Shown: in pieces, positions 1 through 8,271 of the stretch
Layout: every line of letters begins with the position of its first letter
How positions within the stretch are numbered: position 1 is the first letter of the stretch
From: Paenibacillus montanisoli
GTDB taxonomy: Bacteria; Bacillota; Bacilli; Paenibacillales; Paenibacillaceae
Direction of reading: 5' to 3'
Length of the DNA stretch: 64,000 bases
Assembly: GCF_003268025.1 (NCBI RefSeq)
Contig: NZ_QLUW01000002.1
Span: 248,001 to 312,000 of the forward strand
Program-made: the position numbers and the translations under genes
Notes under the pieces: generated by a model
Seen by the model: only the letters and a program-made list of their open reading frames with translations
Told to the model about the DNA's origin: nothing
Databases searched by the model: none

Positions 1-1
1 C

Positions 2-58
2 ATCAAGCAGGAAACGTTAGCTTTGGCCGATCAAATGAAAGCCTGCCACGATCAATAA
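2..58 (+). CDS. C-terminal tail of an upstream gene (partial)
   Basis: The window opens inside a reading frame that runs 18 codons to a TAA at 56-58; the tail ends in a helical stretch (TLALADQMKACHDQ). A strong hairpin follows 12 bases later, as expected after a gene end. The product cannot be identified from so short a piece, and a chance open frame is not excluded. Confidence 0.4.
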   Translation: MKQETLALADQMKACHDQ

Positions 59-70
59 AACCGCGTACGC

Positions 71-107
71 AACAAGGTGACCTCTGATGATCAGAAGTCA
101 CCTTGTT
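71..107. terminator. Hairpin terminator between convergent genes
   Basis: An 11-bp perfect stem (71-81 with 97-107) continues, after a 1x1 mismatch, into a 5-bp inner stem (83-87 with 91-95) around a 3-base loop. There is no good T-tract on the plus side and a short TTTT on the minus side, so it probably closes the minus-strand gene at 187 and perhaps also the partial gene at the window start. Confidence 0.55.
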
Positions 108-186
108 CGATTGGATAGAGCCGCTTCAAATCATTCCAACGCATCCGTTCCATCTAACCGCGATAGCCGATTACCTCTCCCTCTCG

Positions 187-1449
187 CTATCGTGGAAAAT
201 CATCCCCTCGGTACGTATCCGTGCGCCGCTGGTTTGCATACACATAAAGCGGCTCGCCGTTGGCAGGTCCAACATCAAGCCAATACACATAATGCCTTTG
301 GTCCAGATCTATGTCCGCCAGACACAAGCCCTCGGACGCTTCGCTTGCTTCGGAAATAACTTCACCCAGCGGATCGATGATGAGGCTGGAACGGGGCTCA
401 TTGGCTCCGCTGATAATGACATGGATGCCGTGATCGGCAGCCCTTGCTCTCGCCCTCAGCTGCGCATCGCCGAGCGTAGGGCTGAATATCATCTCCGCGC
501 CGGCTTTAGCAAGGATTTGGGTCGCTTCGGGGAACATCAGGTCGAAACAGATCAGGATGCCGATTTTCCCGAAATCCGTCTCGAACACCGGATATTCCGT
601 GCCTGCCGAGACCCCGTCCTCCGCTTCGCATAGAGGGATATGCACTTTTCGAAATTTACCCGCTATATTCCCCTGACGGTCAATGAGTACGGCGGTAACG
701 TAAAGAAGCTCCTCTGCTCTTTCCTTCATGCACAGAATGACATAAGCCCCATTAGCTCTGGCTTTCTCGGCAATAAGCTCCGTTAGCTTGCCAGGAACCG
801 TTTCGATTTCTTCAAAAGGCAAGGACATACCCCGATCGTAGTAAACTTCGCTCAAGCAAATAATATCCGCATGATGCTTGCCTGCCCGGTCGATCACATC
901 CAGCATGGCATTCAAATTTGCCGTCAAATCTCCGTGCTGCTTCAAATAGGTGGTGGCCACCCTCGCCTTTCGATGCTGAATCGGTTCCGTTCGGACAACC
1001 GCAGGATTTCGCCAACGAACAGTTCCTTCTTTCGTCCACCGTAAGCCTAATTCGACAATCACCGAAATGGCGGCCAGTGGAGCATCAACCGTTCGTTTTA
1101 GCTGCTTCCAGCCTTCCCCGATTTCCGTGCGCTCGCCGACATAATCCCTTGTCAGCATTTCACCGTGCTCAGACTGCCACGTCAAGATGACAATAACGTT
1201 CATATCTTCATGATCGATCCGTTCCGGGCAATAATCAAAGCTGAACGCGTAAGCTGCGCCTCCATCGATTGCGGCAATCGCGCATCTCCAGTAGCCAAAG
1301 CCGTTGTAGTTACCGGAGGAAGCCGCATGAAGGACATCTGCGCCGTTCACATTCTCCCGATTGAAAACAGGCGACAGCTCCGGCCGTGGAGACCAGTTAT
1401 GCCATTGATGGTCACTGAAGGCAGGGATTAACGATTTATGGTTTGACAT
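187..1449 (-). CDS. Carbon-nitrogen hydrolase (nitrilase superfamily) with N-terminal beta domain
   Basis: 420 residues. The C-terminal half (about 160-420) is a nitrilase-superfamily amidohydrolase with the expected triad: Glu201 (LSEVYY), Lys268 (FRKVHIP) and Cys301 (ILICFD). These enzymes hydrolyse non-peptide C-N bonds through a cysteine thioester. Residues 1-155 look like a beta-sandwich (GFGYWRCAIAA, FSFDYCPE) of the kind found with carbohydrate-binding or jelly-roll modules, which makes the protein longer than the usual 260-300 residues. The ATG at 1449 follows AGAGGAG at good spacing. No signal peptide is visible, so a cytoplasmic location is likely. The substrate cannot be read from the sequence. 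Monocistronic. Confidence 0.85.
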   Translation of the reverse strand: MSNHKSLIPAFSDHQWHNWSPRPELSPVFNRENVNGADVLHAASSGNYNGFGYWRCAIAAIDGGAAYAFSFDYCPERIDHEDMNVIVILTWQSEHGEMLTRDYVGERTEIGEGWKQLKRTVDAPLAAISVIVELGLRWTKEGTVRWRNPAVVRTEPIQHRKARVATTYLKQHGDLTANLNAMLDVIDRAGKHHADIICLSEVYYDRGMSLPFEEIETVPGKLTELIAEKARANGAYVILCMKERAEELLYVTAVLIDRQGNIAGKFRKVHIPLCEAEDGVSAGTEYPVFETDFGKIGILICFDLMFPEATQILAKAGAEMIFSPTLGDAQLRARARAADHGIHVIISGANEPRSSLIIDPLGEVISEASEASEGLCLADIDLDQRHYVYWLDVGPANGEPLYVYANQRRTDTYRGDDFPR

Positions 1450-1885
1450 GGGATTTGGGCTCCTCTACATACGACTTTATATGAACAAGCTTGCCTTCCA
1501 GCTTCGATTTTTACGCGGCGAATGCGATCAGATGATGGACGGACGTGTAGATGTTTTCAGCGCAGCCGCCTCCTATTAATCCATATCTTTACGTTTCTAC
1601 TTGGAACGACGATTTCCTCTCAATTCTTTTCTCCTTTTTACCGGATCTTTTGCCCCTCTGTACCTAGATTCGAATCTGGCTGCAGTTCTAAACGCTGCTG
1701 CTGGATTCGTGTTGATTTTTTAGACACACGGTTGCAAACAAGTATATTGAAAAGACCCGTATAGTGTAGAAATGGCCTTTTGGCGCCGGCGAAGGCATCG
1801 GCTCCTCCCATCTTTTGCTATTATCATGGTTTTTAAATTATAATATCTTGTAAATAAAGTTAGTTAAGAATGGAGGAATGAAAAT
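1450..1885. other. Gene-poor intergenic stretch
   Basis: 436 bases between divergent genes. The only open frame (1522-1764, plus) is Arg/Cys/Phe-rich, has no ribosome binding site and resembles no protein I know. I see the promoter at 1815-1844 and nothing else convincing. Confidence 0.5.
1815..1844 (+). promoter_or_regulatory. Sigma-A type promoter for the gene at 1886
   Basis: TTGCTA (1815-1820) and a perfect TATAAT (1839-1844) are separated by 18 bases, 41 bases upstream of the start codon. Confidence 0.6.
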
Positions 1886-2689
1886 ATGAGCGATGTAAGG
1901 ATGAAGCTTTTAGAGGAACTGATGGCCAATCAGCGAGAAATAGCGAACGGCATGCGTAATGTTCACATTCTCGCGAAGTTGAAGGAAAATATGCTGCCGG
2001 AACAACAACCCGCCCGGCCCGCTGCCGGACCGAGCTTGAATGCGGAGCTTTTCTTGGCTGTCACGGATGTTTATTATCATGAGGAGGAAGAGCGGATCCG
2101 TTTAGGAAATGCGAAAAAGTCCGGCCGGCGCGTTAACGTGGAGTTGACCAGCATGATAAGCGCCTTCTTTAGCAAACATCTTGACGACACCTTCCAGGCG
2201 GAACGGGAAACGGACGGGTTTGTATATGTGTTCAAAGAGGGGAAAGCGGTGTGCGCGATCCGATTTATAACCGATATGGGGTTTATTCGCGGGGACGCTT
2301 GGTACAAAATCGCTGACGAGCTCGTATCCAAATTACGCTATGGGCTAAAACATGATCAGGTCTTCTTCATCGTGTCAACGCTTCGAAACGGCCTGGATCA
2401 AACTCATGTCCAGCGCTATCTGGGAAAAGACATCGGTTCGAATTGGCAGTTCATGAACGATCGGCATGCGGTTATGACTTACTTGGCAAAAGTGCAAGCG
2501 CACACGAGCTGCTTAGCGGAACCGGGGAAGCAGCTCCTCTTTATGGCATCCGAACTGCACCCCAATATTCTGGCTGATGACCTCCATAAGATGACGCCTG
2601 AGATGCGGGAAGAAAAGCGCAAGGAAGTTCAGCGCTACAATTGGATCCACCGCATCGAACCGATCATGGATCAAATCAATCGGATGTAA
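1886..2689 (+). CDS. Hypothetical protein, about 267 residues
   Basis: The family is not recognised. The first 45 residues form a charged amphipathic helix (MKLLEELMANQREIANGMRN) followed by a Pro/Ala-rich linker (about 50-62). The remaining 200 residues are mixed alpha/beta with aromatic and charged patches and no signal peptide or membrane segment. Good start: ATG with TGGAGGAATG upstream and a sigma-A promoter at 1815-1844. The 3' end overlaps the convergent lipoprotein gene by 14 bases. The helix-linker-globule layout would suit a regulator or adaptor, but no catalytic motif is visible and no function is assigned. Confidence 0.75.
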   Translation: MSDVRMKLLEELMANQREIANGMRNVHILAKLKENMLPEQQPARPAAGPSLNAELFLAVTDVYYHEEEERIRLGNAKKSGRRVNVELTSMISAFFSKHLDDTFQAERETDGFVYVFKEGKAVCAIRFITDMGFIRGDAWYKIADELVSKLRYGLKHDQVFFIVSTLRNGLDQTHVQRYLGKDIGSNWQFMNDRHAVMTYLAKVQAHTSCLAEPGKQLLFMASELHPNILADDLHKMTPEMREEKRKEVQRYNWIHRIEPIMDQINRM

Positions 2690-3101
2690 GGAGGGTTTTC
2701 AAATCCCTTACTACCATTTCAACCCGTTCATCTTTAAGAGAATGGCCTTCGTAGTTATAGAAAATCAAGATATTCGCCGCTTGGTATCTTCCATGCGCGA
2801 CCACATCCGCCGCTGCCGTCTTATCCTCAAAATCCTTGATCCCCTTCTTAGCCCCTCGGCTGGACGAATAAATGTAGATACTGATTAATTGTTCGTCATG
2901 AATAAAAAAAGCCTGAGGCTTGACCCCATTCAAAGTCATAAGAAATACGCTTTCCGTATTTAAAGCAGAAGGTTCTTTGAGCGGAATCTCATGTTTTTCA
3001 AATAAGTCCTGGATCTGCCCGGCGGTAATGGTTTTCTCGGTTTTCATGCACCCAGTCATGAAAAAACATATGGTTACTAGTGTGATCAACAATGATTTCA
3101 T
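2676..3101 (-). CDS. Small lipoprotein of unknown function
   Basis: About 141 residues from the ATG at 3101, which sits correctly behind AAAGGGG; an upstream in-frame TTG (3119) and ATG (3107) have worse spacing. A lipoprotein signal (MKSLLITLVTICFFMTGC) gives a lipobox Cys at about residue 18, so the mature protein should be anchored on the outer face of the membrane. The rest is a small alpha/beta domain (SVFLMTLNGVKPQAFFIHDE) with no known motif. It converges on and overlaps the preceding gene by 14 bases. Confidence 0.75.
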   Translation of the reverse strand: MKSLLITLVTICFFMTGCMKTEKTITAGQIQDLFEKHEIPLKEPSALNTESVFLMTLNGVKPQAFFIHDEQLISIYIYSSSRGAKKGIKDFEDKTAAADVVAHGRYQAANILIFYNYEGHSLKDERVEMVVRDLKTLLTSD

Positions 3102-3156
3102 AATCATCCCCCTTTTCAACTGTTATAACGATCGGAAATAGAGGTATGTTGCAACT

Positions 3157-3188
3157 TGGAAGTAAAGTGGTAGTGAATCTGGAAGTAA
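3157..3188. repeat. Short direct repeat upstream of the SGNH hydrolase
   Basis: TGGAAGTAA occurs at 3157-3165 and again at 3180-3188, 23 bases apart (about two helical turns), 50-80 bases before the start codon. This geometry suits a dimeric activator or repressor site, but no regulator is identified. Confidence 0.35.
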
Positions 3189-3238
3189 CAAACTCTTATG
3201 ATCATAGTGATGACATACATACTTGAAGGAGGAATCCT

Positions 3239-3988
3239 ATGGGTAAGATCACATGGAGAATGAGAGTGTTCGTCTGCACGATGATTTTGTCTTTATTGCT
3301 TAGCACGAATCTCGCCTATGCCGCGTCCGCGCCGGCTCCTTATTACGCAGCGCTCGGCGACTCCATTGCGTTCGGAATCGGAGCAACGGGCTGGAAAGGC
3401 TATGTACCCCGGTTAAAAAGTTACATGACGGGCGCCACGCTGTCTAATCAATCCTTCCCTGGCGATAAGTCAAGCCAGCTCTTAAGCAAAATCAAATCGA
3501 ACCTGTTCACGAGGGCCGCGCTCAAGAAAGCAACCGTGATTACCATCAGCATCGGAGGCAATAATCTGCTTGGATGTGCGAGCAGTAACTACACCGTTAT
3601 TAACGCAGCTTGCGCAGAGGCCGGCATTGCGGGCTTTAGCAGCGATTTACCGAACATTTTAAAGGAAATCCGCAATCTGAATCCGTCCGCTCCAATCGTT
3701 CTAATGACCTTATATAACCCTTATCTCAAGAATGATAGCAATTACTTGACTGCAGACGGCTACATTACCCGCATCAATAACATCATGAACGACACGCTGA
3801 ATAACGGGGCGGCCAAAATCGCTTATAACTATAGCACAGTTGATGTATACGGCAGCTTCGGCAGCGGCGTGAATGGCGACACCTGCAAGCTTACGCATTT
3901 CTGCGAAAGCACAAGAGACCCGCATCCGAAGGACGCAGGCCATCAGCTGATCGCGGATTTGCACGCCATATTGATGAAGCTCAAATAG
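3239..3988 (+). CDS. Secreted SGNH/GDSL-family lipase/esterase
   Basis: 249 residues with an N-terminal Sec signal (hydrophobic stretch about 8-28, then AYAASA). The mature protein carries the SGNH blocks: GDS (LGDSIAFG, Ser at about 42), GGNN in block III (ISIGGNNLL) and a C-terminal D-x-x-H (DPHPKDAGH). These enzymes hydrolyse acyl, acetyl or lipid esters outside the cell using Ser-Asp-His. There are four Cys in the mature part, possibly disulfides. Start: ATG 9 bases after AAGGAGG. A terminator follows at 3995. The substrate is unknown. Confidence 0.9.
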   Translation: MGKITWRMRVFVCTMILSLLLSTNLAYAASAPAPYYAALGDSIAFGIGATGWKGYVPRLKSYMTGATLSNQSFPGDKSSQLLSKIKSNLFTRAALKKATVITISIGGNNLLGCASSNYTVINAACAEAGIAGFSSDLPNILKEIRNLNPSAPIVLMTLYNPYLKNDSNYLTADGYITRINNIMNDTLNNGAAKIAYNYSTVDVYGSFGSGVNGDTCKLTHFCESTRDPHPKDAGHQLIADLHAILMKLK

Positions 3989-3994
3989 AACAGT

Positions 3995-4025
3995 AAGGCT
4001 GCCGTCATGAGACTGGCAGCCTTTT
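3995..4025 (+). terminator. Rho-independent terminator
   Basis: A 9-bp perfect stem (AAGGCTGCC with GGCAGCCTT) follows the hydrolase gene and ends in TTTT. It may also serve the convergent germination operon, although its minus-side T-tract is poor. Confidence 0.75.
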
Positions 4026-4030
4026 GCGTT

Positions 4031-5155
4031 TCACGATTGATTTTTCCCGGACGCCGCCGCATTCTGGCCCGGTTTCGTTTTGAATAAACCAATTATCCAA
4101 AGCAGCAGCGGGATGAAAACGCCCATTAGCAGGATATAAGGCGGGAATACGATTGAATCCCAGTACTGCATATAGACGACATCGGGATAGACGATGAGCG
4201 ATAACACAATCACGATCATCGTACATGGAAGCGTAACATTTCGATAGTTATTCAGGTTGAGAATTTCCGACAAGCTTGTTACGCCCCCATAGAAATAGAA
4301 TGTCGTTTTGACATAGGTGGTAATAAACCACATGCCCGCCATAACCGCTTCCACCCGCTGGAGAAAGTTGCCGATGTTTATTTTTTTGACTAGCGCGTAA
4401 CTCGGAAACATGCTTCTTGCCGTAATATTAGGGCCAAGAACTAAAATGCAGAGCAGGGTGACGAGTACGACGCACAGACCGCCGATCAGCGCGGTAACAT
4501 AGACGCCGATCTTCGCCTTTTCAGGTGTCTTCACATGCGGGAACACGGCGAACAGAAACACGATCGGCATATACGCCGTCCCGGCAAATGACAGCCCTGC
4601 TTCGAATAAGGGCTTCCAGCCGAATTCGAGCATAGGCCTGACATTTACATACTTTGCCGCCGGGACCAGCGTTATGACTAGAATGGCGAAGAACAACAGA
4701 AACCACGGCAGCATAAGCTCGGCAGCCCGCGATATCGTTTCGAGCCCGAGGCGCGTCCCCATCACGACAACAAGGGCAAAGAGCGTAACCGTGCACCAGA
4801 TCGGGGTACGCGGAATGAACTGGGTCTGGAAAAAGTTACCGACATAGAACAGGACGGTGGATGCACCTATAAAGCCATAGCCCATAAAAATAACGGCGAT
4901 CGCCGAACCGGCCCACTTTCCTAATGCAGCCCTGCAAATGCCGACAAATGTCTGACCGGGATAAACAATCCATAGCGCGATATACAGACCGAGCACCACC
5001 GTTCCAATCAAAACGCCGACAATGGCTCCGAGCCACGCATCCTGATTGGCCGTGGCAGCGAGACCGGAAGGAATGACCAGTACGGTCGTCCCGATCGTAT
5101 ATAGAAAGACAAGCACCATCAGCTGGAGCACGGAAATTTTCCCGTTTTCCGACAT
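4031..5155 (-). CDS. Spore germination permease, GerB family (operon 1)
   Basis: About 374 residues with roughly ten membrane segments of the APC/amino-acid permease type (endospore germination permease family). GerB subunits carry the germinant binding pocket of the receptor in the spore inner membrane. Start chosen at 5155 (MSENGKISVLQL): it aligns residue for residue with the GerB start in operon 2 (MSKEETISGRQL) and follows AAGGGAG. An ATG at 5176 overlaps the upstream stop as ATGA but has no ribosome binding site. Last gene of the A-C-D-B operon. The ligand cannot be predicted. Confidence 0.9.
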   Translation of the reverse strand: MSENGKISVLQLMVLVFLYTIGTTVLVIPSGLAATANQDAWLGAIVGVLIGTVVLGLYIALWIVYPGQTFVGICRAALGKWAGSAIAVIFMGYGFIGASTVLFYVGNFFQTQFIPRTPIWCTVTLFALVVVMGTRLGLETISRAAELMLPWFLLFFAILVITLVPAAKYVNVRPMLEFGWKPLFEAGLSFAGTAYMPIVFLFAVFPHVKTPEKAKIGVYVTALIGGLCVVLVTLLCILVLGPNITARSMFPSYALVKKINIGNFLQRVEAVMAGMWFITTYVKTTFYFYGGVTSLSEILNLNNYRNVTLPCTMIVIVLSLIVYPDVVYMQYWDSIVFPPYILLMGVFIPLLLWIIGLFKTKPGQNAAASGKNQS

Positions 5156-5172
5156 CTCTTGCAACACTCCCT

Positions 5173-5409
5173 TCATTGCGACGGCTGGAGGGCATTGTGA
5201 AGCCAGTACCCGATCGGCTTGAATAGGAAAGCTATCAGATCAAGAGGGTTCGGGATCGGGACCTTCAATGCGAAGGCTATCCCTAGCCCTGCACCAAGAA
5301 CAAGCAGCAGCCAAAAGACCCACTGCTCCTTCTTTTGCCCTTTGAGCGAAGGCATTTCAATCGCGGCGCAAAGGCCTGAGATGACAATGACACCAGCAAT
5401 CGCCCACAT
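5173..5409 (-). CDS. Small two-TM protein of the germinant receptor operon (D-subunit type)
   Basis: 78 residues with two hydrophobic segments (about 1-17 and 29-47) separated by a charged loop (KGQKKEQW), and an amphipathic tail. It lies between gerC and gerB, with its own AAGGAGG site overlapping the gerC stop. Small two-TM 'D' proteins are encoded in or next to many GerA-type operons of Bacillus relatives and modulate receptor function; size, topology and position all fit. The assignment is by context, as no diagnostic motif exists. Confidence 0.75.
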   Translation of the reverse strand: MWAIAGVIVISGLCAAIEMPSLKGQKKEQWVFWLLLVLGAGLGIAFALKVPIPNPLDLIAFLFKPIGYWLHNALQPSQ

Positions 5410-5416
5410 CGTTAAG

Positions 5417-6634
5417 CTACTCCTCCTTGTCTTCCATAAATGAATTTGTTACGGTGCCGGTCCGCTTTATCTTGACGTTCACCTTCACGTCAATGACCGC
5501 ATCTTCAAACCGTTCGTCCCAATCCTTCTGCACCGCTTTCCAATACCCGGGATTGCTGCGGTGAACGGCATTGCCAAACCCGAAGAAATCGGATTTGTAT
5601 TTCTTCTGCCCGGCATCCAGCGATCGGCGAATAATTCGGGTCAATCTTTCTTCGGCCCGCTTCTCCAGCTCTTGAATGCTCCTTACCTTCGTCAGATCGA
5701 TGCTGCATTCGACCTCTCCAACGTTTTCCTCCACGCGAAGTTCAACGGACAGATGAGGCCGGCCCTCCTTGACCGTACCCTTCATCTTCGAATCAGCGCG
5801 CACAACTTCGAGAGCAAGATTGCCGCCATTCGGACAACTCACATGGCCAACCGTGCTGGTCACGTTATTGATAATGTAGTTATAGCCTTTGCTTTCCATT
5901 TCACTCAGCCAGCCGACTAACTTGTCCTTACGAAACACGGCAAGGCCGTTGTTCTCCAGCTGAATTGCCGGCCGAGTCGTCTTTATATTGTCCGTAGACG
6001 ATCCCCCATCTTCCGTTCCCGTAAGGCGGATACCGCTAATGACCGGATTTTTCCCCTTGCTCACGATGTCATTCACGAATTCGTCAAGCGTGACCGTTGT
6101 AACGGGTGCCCATGCTTTCTCAGAAGTTTCAATCGATCTATACAGCTTGTTGGCCGGAATTCTCTCAAGCGGCGTCAATATGTTCAGGGCATGAGCCGCT
6201 GTCGTCCCTCTAGCAACCAGCAGAAAGAAGTCCGTCCTAAGCTCATAATCCCTGGAGAGAAGGTCGATGGATTTCCCTATGCCTTGCCGCGCCATACCTT
6301 CGCCAAATATGAGAACGCGAAGATGAGCCGCGTATATTTTTCTGGGGCTGGCGATCGTCATTTTACGTATCGCCTCATAAACGGTCGGCCCTTCCGCTGT
6401 ATACGTCCTTACAGGTGATTCATTGCTGCCGCTCCCTTTCTGTCCAGCAATCTGTGAGGGATTTACGACTTGTACCGTCACAACATATTTCTTGCCTACC
6501 CGATCGATCCCCATCCCTAAAGAGATGGCGAGCTCGTTCATTTCCCGCCGGTCCCAGCAGCCCGTAAGCGGAAGCATGAGTATCAGTACCGACAACAGGA
6601 TCGGAATCCGCTTGAACGTCATATTAGCTGCCAT
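5417..6634 (-). CDS. Spore germination lipoprotein, Ger(x)C family (operon 1)
   Basis: 405 residues. The lipoprotein signal ends at LTGCWDRREMNEL, the family signature; the mature protein sits on the outer face of the spore inner membrane as receptor subunit C. The family pattern is visible throughout (LAISLGMGIDR, YTAEGPTVYEAIRKM, HLRVLIFGE, and a C-terminal VNVKIKRTGTV). It overlaps the end of gerA by 11 bases, indicating translational coupling. An alternative start at 6622 (MTFKRI) would remove the overlap and has looser spacing from AAAGGAAAG. Confidence 0.92.
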   Translation of the reverse strand: MAANMTFKRIPILLSVLILMLPLTGCWDRREMNELAISLGMGIDRVGKKYVVTVQVVNPSQIAGQKGSGSNESPVRTYTAEGPTVYEAIRKMTIASPRKIYAAHLRVLIFGEGMARQGIGKSIDLLSRDYELRTDFFLLVARGTTAAHALNILTPLERIPANKLYRSIETSEKAWAPVTTVTLDEFVNDIVSKGKNPVISGIRLTGTEDGGSSTDNIKTTRPAIQLENNGLAVFRKDKLVGWLSEMESKGYNYIINNVTSTVGHVSCPNGGNLALEVVRADSKMKGTVKEGRPHLSVELRVEENVGEVECSIDLTKVRSIQELEKRAEERLTRIIRRSLDAGQKKYKSDFFGFGNAVHRSNPGYWKAVQKDWDERFEDAVIDVKVNVKIKRTGTVTNSFMEDKEE

Positions 6635-8138
6635 TCTTTCCTTTGGATTTACGCTGGCGTACCGGATTCAGCTTGCTGAACATGCTGGGCCTTTTTCTCA
6701 AGCCGGGATGGGGAACCCGCACAATGACATCCTTCTGGTCTTGGAACGTTATCGGCCCTTCCGGAGCCATATAAGGCACCCCGAAAGAGCGCAGGCTGCT
6801 CAAATGAAGCAGCAATGCTAGCAGTCCGATGAAAATGCCGAACATGCCGAACGCTGCGGCAAGTCCCATGAACAAGAATCTCGTAATCCTTACCGCAATG
6901 GACATATCGAACTCCGGTATGACATAGCTCGAAATCGCCGTGATCGACACGACGATAATCATGCTGGCGGAGATAATCCCCGCTTCTACCGCAGCCTGGC
7001 CGATAACGAGCGTGCCGACAATGGAAACGGCTTGACCGACGGTTCTCGGCATGCGGATGCCGGCCTCCCGCAAAATCTCGTAAGTCGCTTCCATAATCAT
7101 CGCTTCGATAAAAGCGGGAAACGGTACGCCTTCGCGCTGGGCAGCCAAGCTGATCAGCAGCTGAGTCGGCAGCATTTCCTGATGAAACGTGGTGACCGCG
7201 ATATAAAGGGCTGGTACAAGCGCAGCGATAAATAGCCCGAAATAACGGAGAATCCGAAGCAGCGAGCTGATATCTGCGCGCTGGTAGTAATCCTCCGCCG
7301 ATTGGAGAAACTGCACGAACAAGGCAGGCACAAGCAGTACATGAGGCGTGCCGTCAATCAGGATCGCAATGCGTCCTTCCAGGATCGCGGCGGCAACGAC
7401 GTCCGGCCGTTCCGTATTTTGAACGGTCGGATAGAGCGTATACGTCTCGTCTTGAATAAACTCCTCGATATACCCGCTTTCCAGAATCGCATCGGTATTG
7501 ATTTCCGAGAGCCGCCGGTTGACTTCCTTCAATGCCGTTTCGTCGGCAATGCCTTGTACATACATGATCGAAACGTTCGTTTTCGTCACTTTTCCGATCT
7601 GTTGATTTTTCAGAATAACGCTCGGATTTTTGATGATGCGCCGAATAAGTGCGGTGTTGACACGGATATTTTCCGTAAAGGCTTCCTTCGGTCCCCGAAT
7701 GACAGACTGGTTAGACGGCTCGGAGACCGTCCTTTGCTCCCAATTCGCCATGCAGATTTTGAGGCAGGAAGCACAACCGTCAACAAGAAGAATCGCAAAG
7801 CCATTTATGAGCGCATCGGCCGCGGGCTCCTGCTGGCCAACTTCCGCGACCTGCCCTGCCGTCAGCACGGAATTTTTCAAATATCCCGGAAGCTGCTCCA
7901 GCACGATTTCTTTGCCTCCAGCAGCAGTCTCGGTTTGAAACAGCGGCTCTAAAATAAACTGTTGAATCATTTTCTCTTCTGCCAACCCGTCAATATATAA
8001 GAGGACCATGTCCCGCCGGACACCGCCCGCTCCGCTTTGAAACTCACGGACGAGCAGATCATCGCTTTCGCCTAACCGCTGCTTCAACGCCAATAAATTC
8101 TCATGAAGGCCGGATTTCAAGCTTGGGTTATTCTCCAT
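6624..8138 (-). CDS. Spore germination protein, GerA family (operon 1)
   Basis: About 504 residues: a large soluble N-terminal region (about 1-280), then a membrane region with about five TM segments and a basic C-terminal tail (RQRKSKGKNGS). Signatures include IRGPKEAFTENIRVN, LLRILRYFGLFIAAL and EATYEILREAGIRMPR. GerA subunits assemble with B and C and are thought to form the ion channel of the receptor. Start at 8138 (MENNPSL), 9 bases after AGGATGG; an upstream ATG at 8159 lacks a site and would lie too close to the candidate sigma-G promoter. First gene of the operon. Confidence 0.92.
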   Translation of the reverse strand: MENNPSLKSGLHENLLALKQRLGESDDLLVREFQSGAGGVRRDMVLLYIDGLAEEKMIQQFILEPLFQTETAAGGKEIVLEQLPGYLKNSVLTAGQVAEVGQQEPAADALINGFAILLVDGCASCLKICMANWEQRTVSEPSNQSVIRGPKEAFTENIRVNTALIRRIIKNPSVILKNQQIGKVTKTNVSIMYVQGIADETALKEVNRRLSEINTDAILESGYIEEFIQDETYTLYPTVQNTERPDVVAAAILEGRIAILIDGTPHVLLVPALFVQFLQSAEDYYQRADISSLLRILRYFGLFIAALVPALYIAVTTFHQEMLPTQLLISLAAQREGVPFPAFIEAMIMEATYEILREAGIRMPRTVGQAVSIVGTLVIGQAAVEAGIISASMIIVVSITAISSYVIPEFDMSIAVRITRFLFMGLAAAFGMFGIFIGLLALLLHLSSLRSFGVPYMAPEGPITFQDQKDVIVRVPHPGLRKRPSMFSKLNPVRQRKSKGKNGS

Positions 8139-8169
8139 CTGCATGCACCATCCTGTCATTCATGATGTA

Positions 8170-8199
8170 TAATAGAAATTATTTCCTTGCGGCTATTCA
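8170..8199 (-). promoter_or_regulatory. Candidate sigma-G (forespore) promoter of germinant receptor operon 1
   Basis: Reading on the minus strand: TGAATA (8199-8194), a 17-base spacer, then TCTATTA (8176-8170). The -35 matches the sigma-G consensus fully and the -10 matches CATAHTA at five of seven positions. gerA operons are known to be transcribed in the forespore by sigma-G. Confidence 0.55.
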
Positions 8200-8205
8200 T
8201 TTAAA

Positions 8206-8247
8206 CAAAAAAGAACGCACCCATCCCTGGTTATGGGACGAGTGCGT
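8206..8247 (-). terminator. Rho-independent terminator of the Gfo/Idh/MocA gene
   Basis: On the minus strand ACGCAC pairs with GTGCGT, with an inner CCCAT/ATGGG stem, followed by TTCTTTTTTG. It separates the oxidoreductase gene from the germination operon promoter. Confidence 0.7.
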
Positions 8248-8271
8248 ACTCGCTAACTCCGTCAATACCGC

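Noticed and set aside
87..633. Plus-strand frames over the nitrilase gene
   Set aside because: Antisense to a well-supported coding region; composition is that of a shadow frame.
1522..1764. 80-codon plus-strand frame between the nitrilase and the next gene
   Set aside because: No ribosome site, Arg/Cys/Phe-rich composition and no resemblance to a protein; likely chance.
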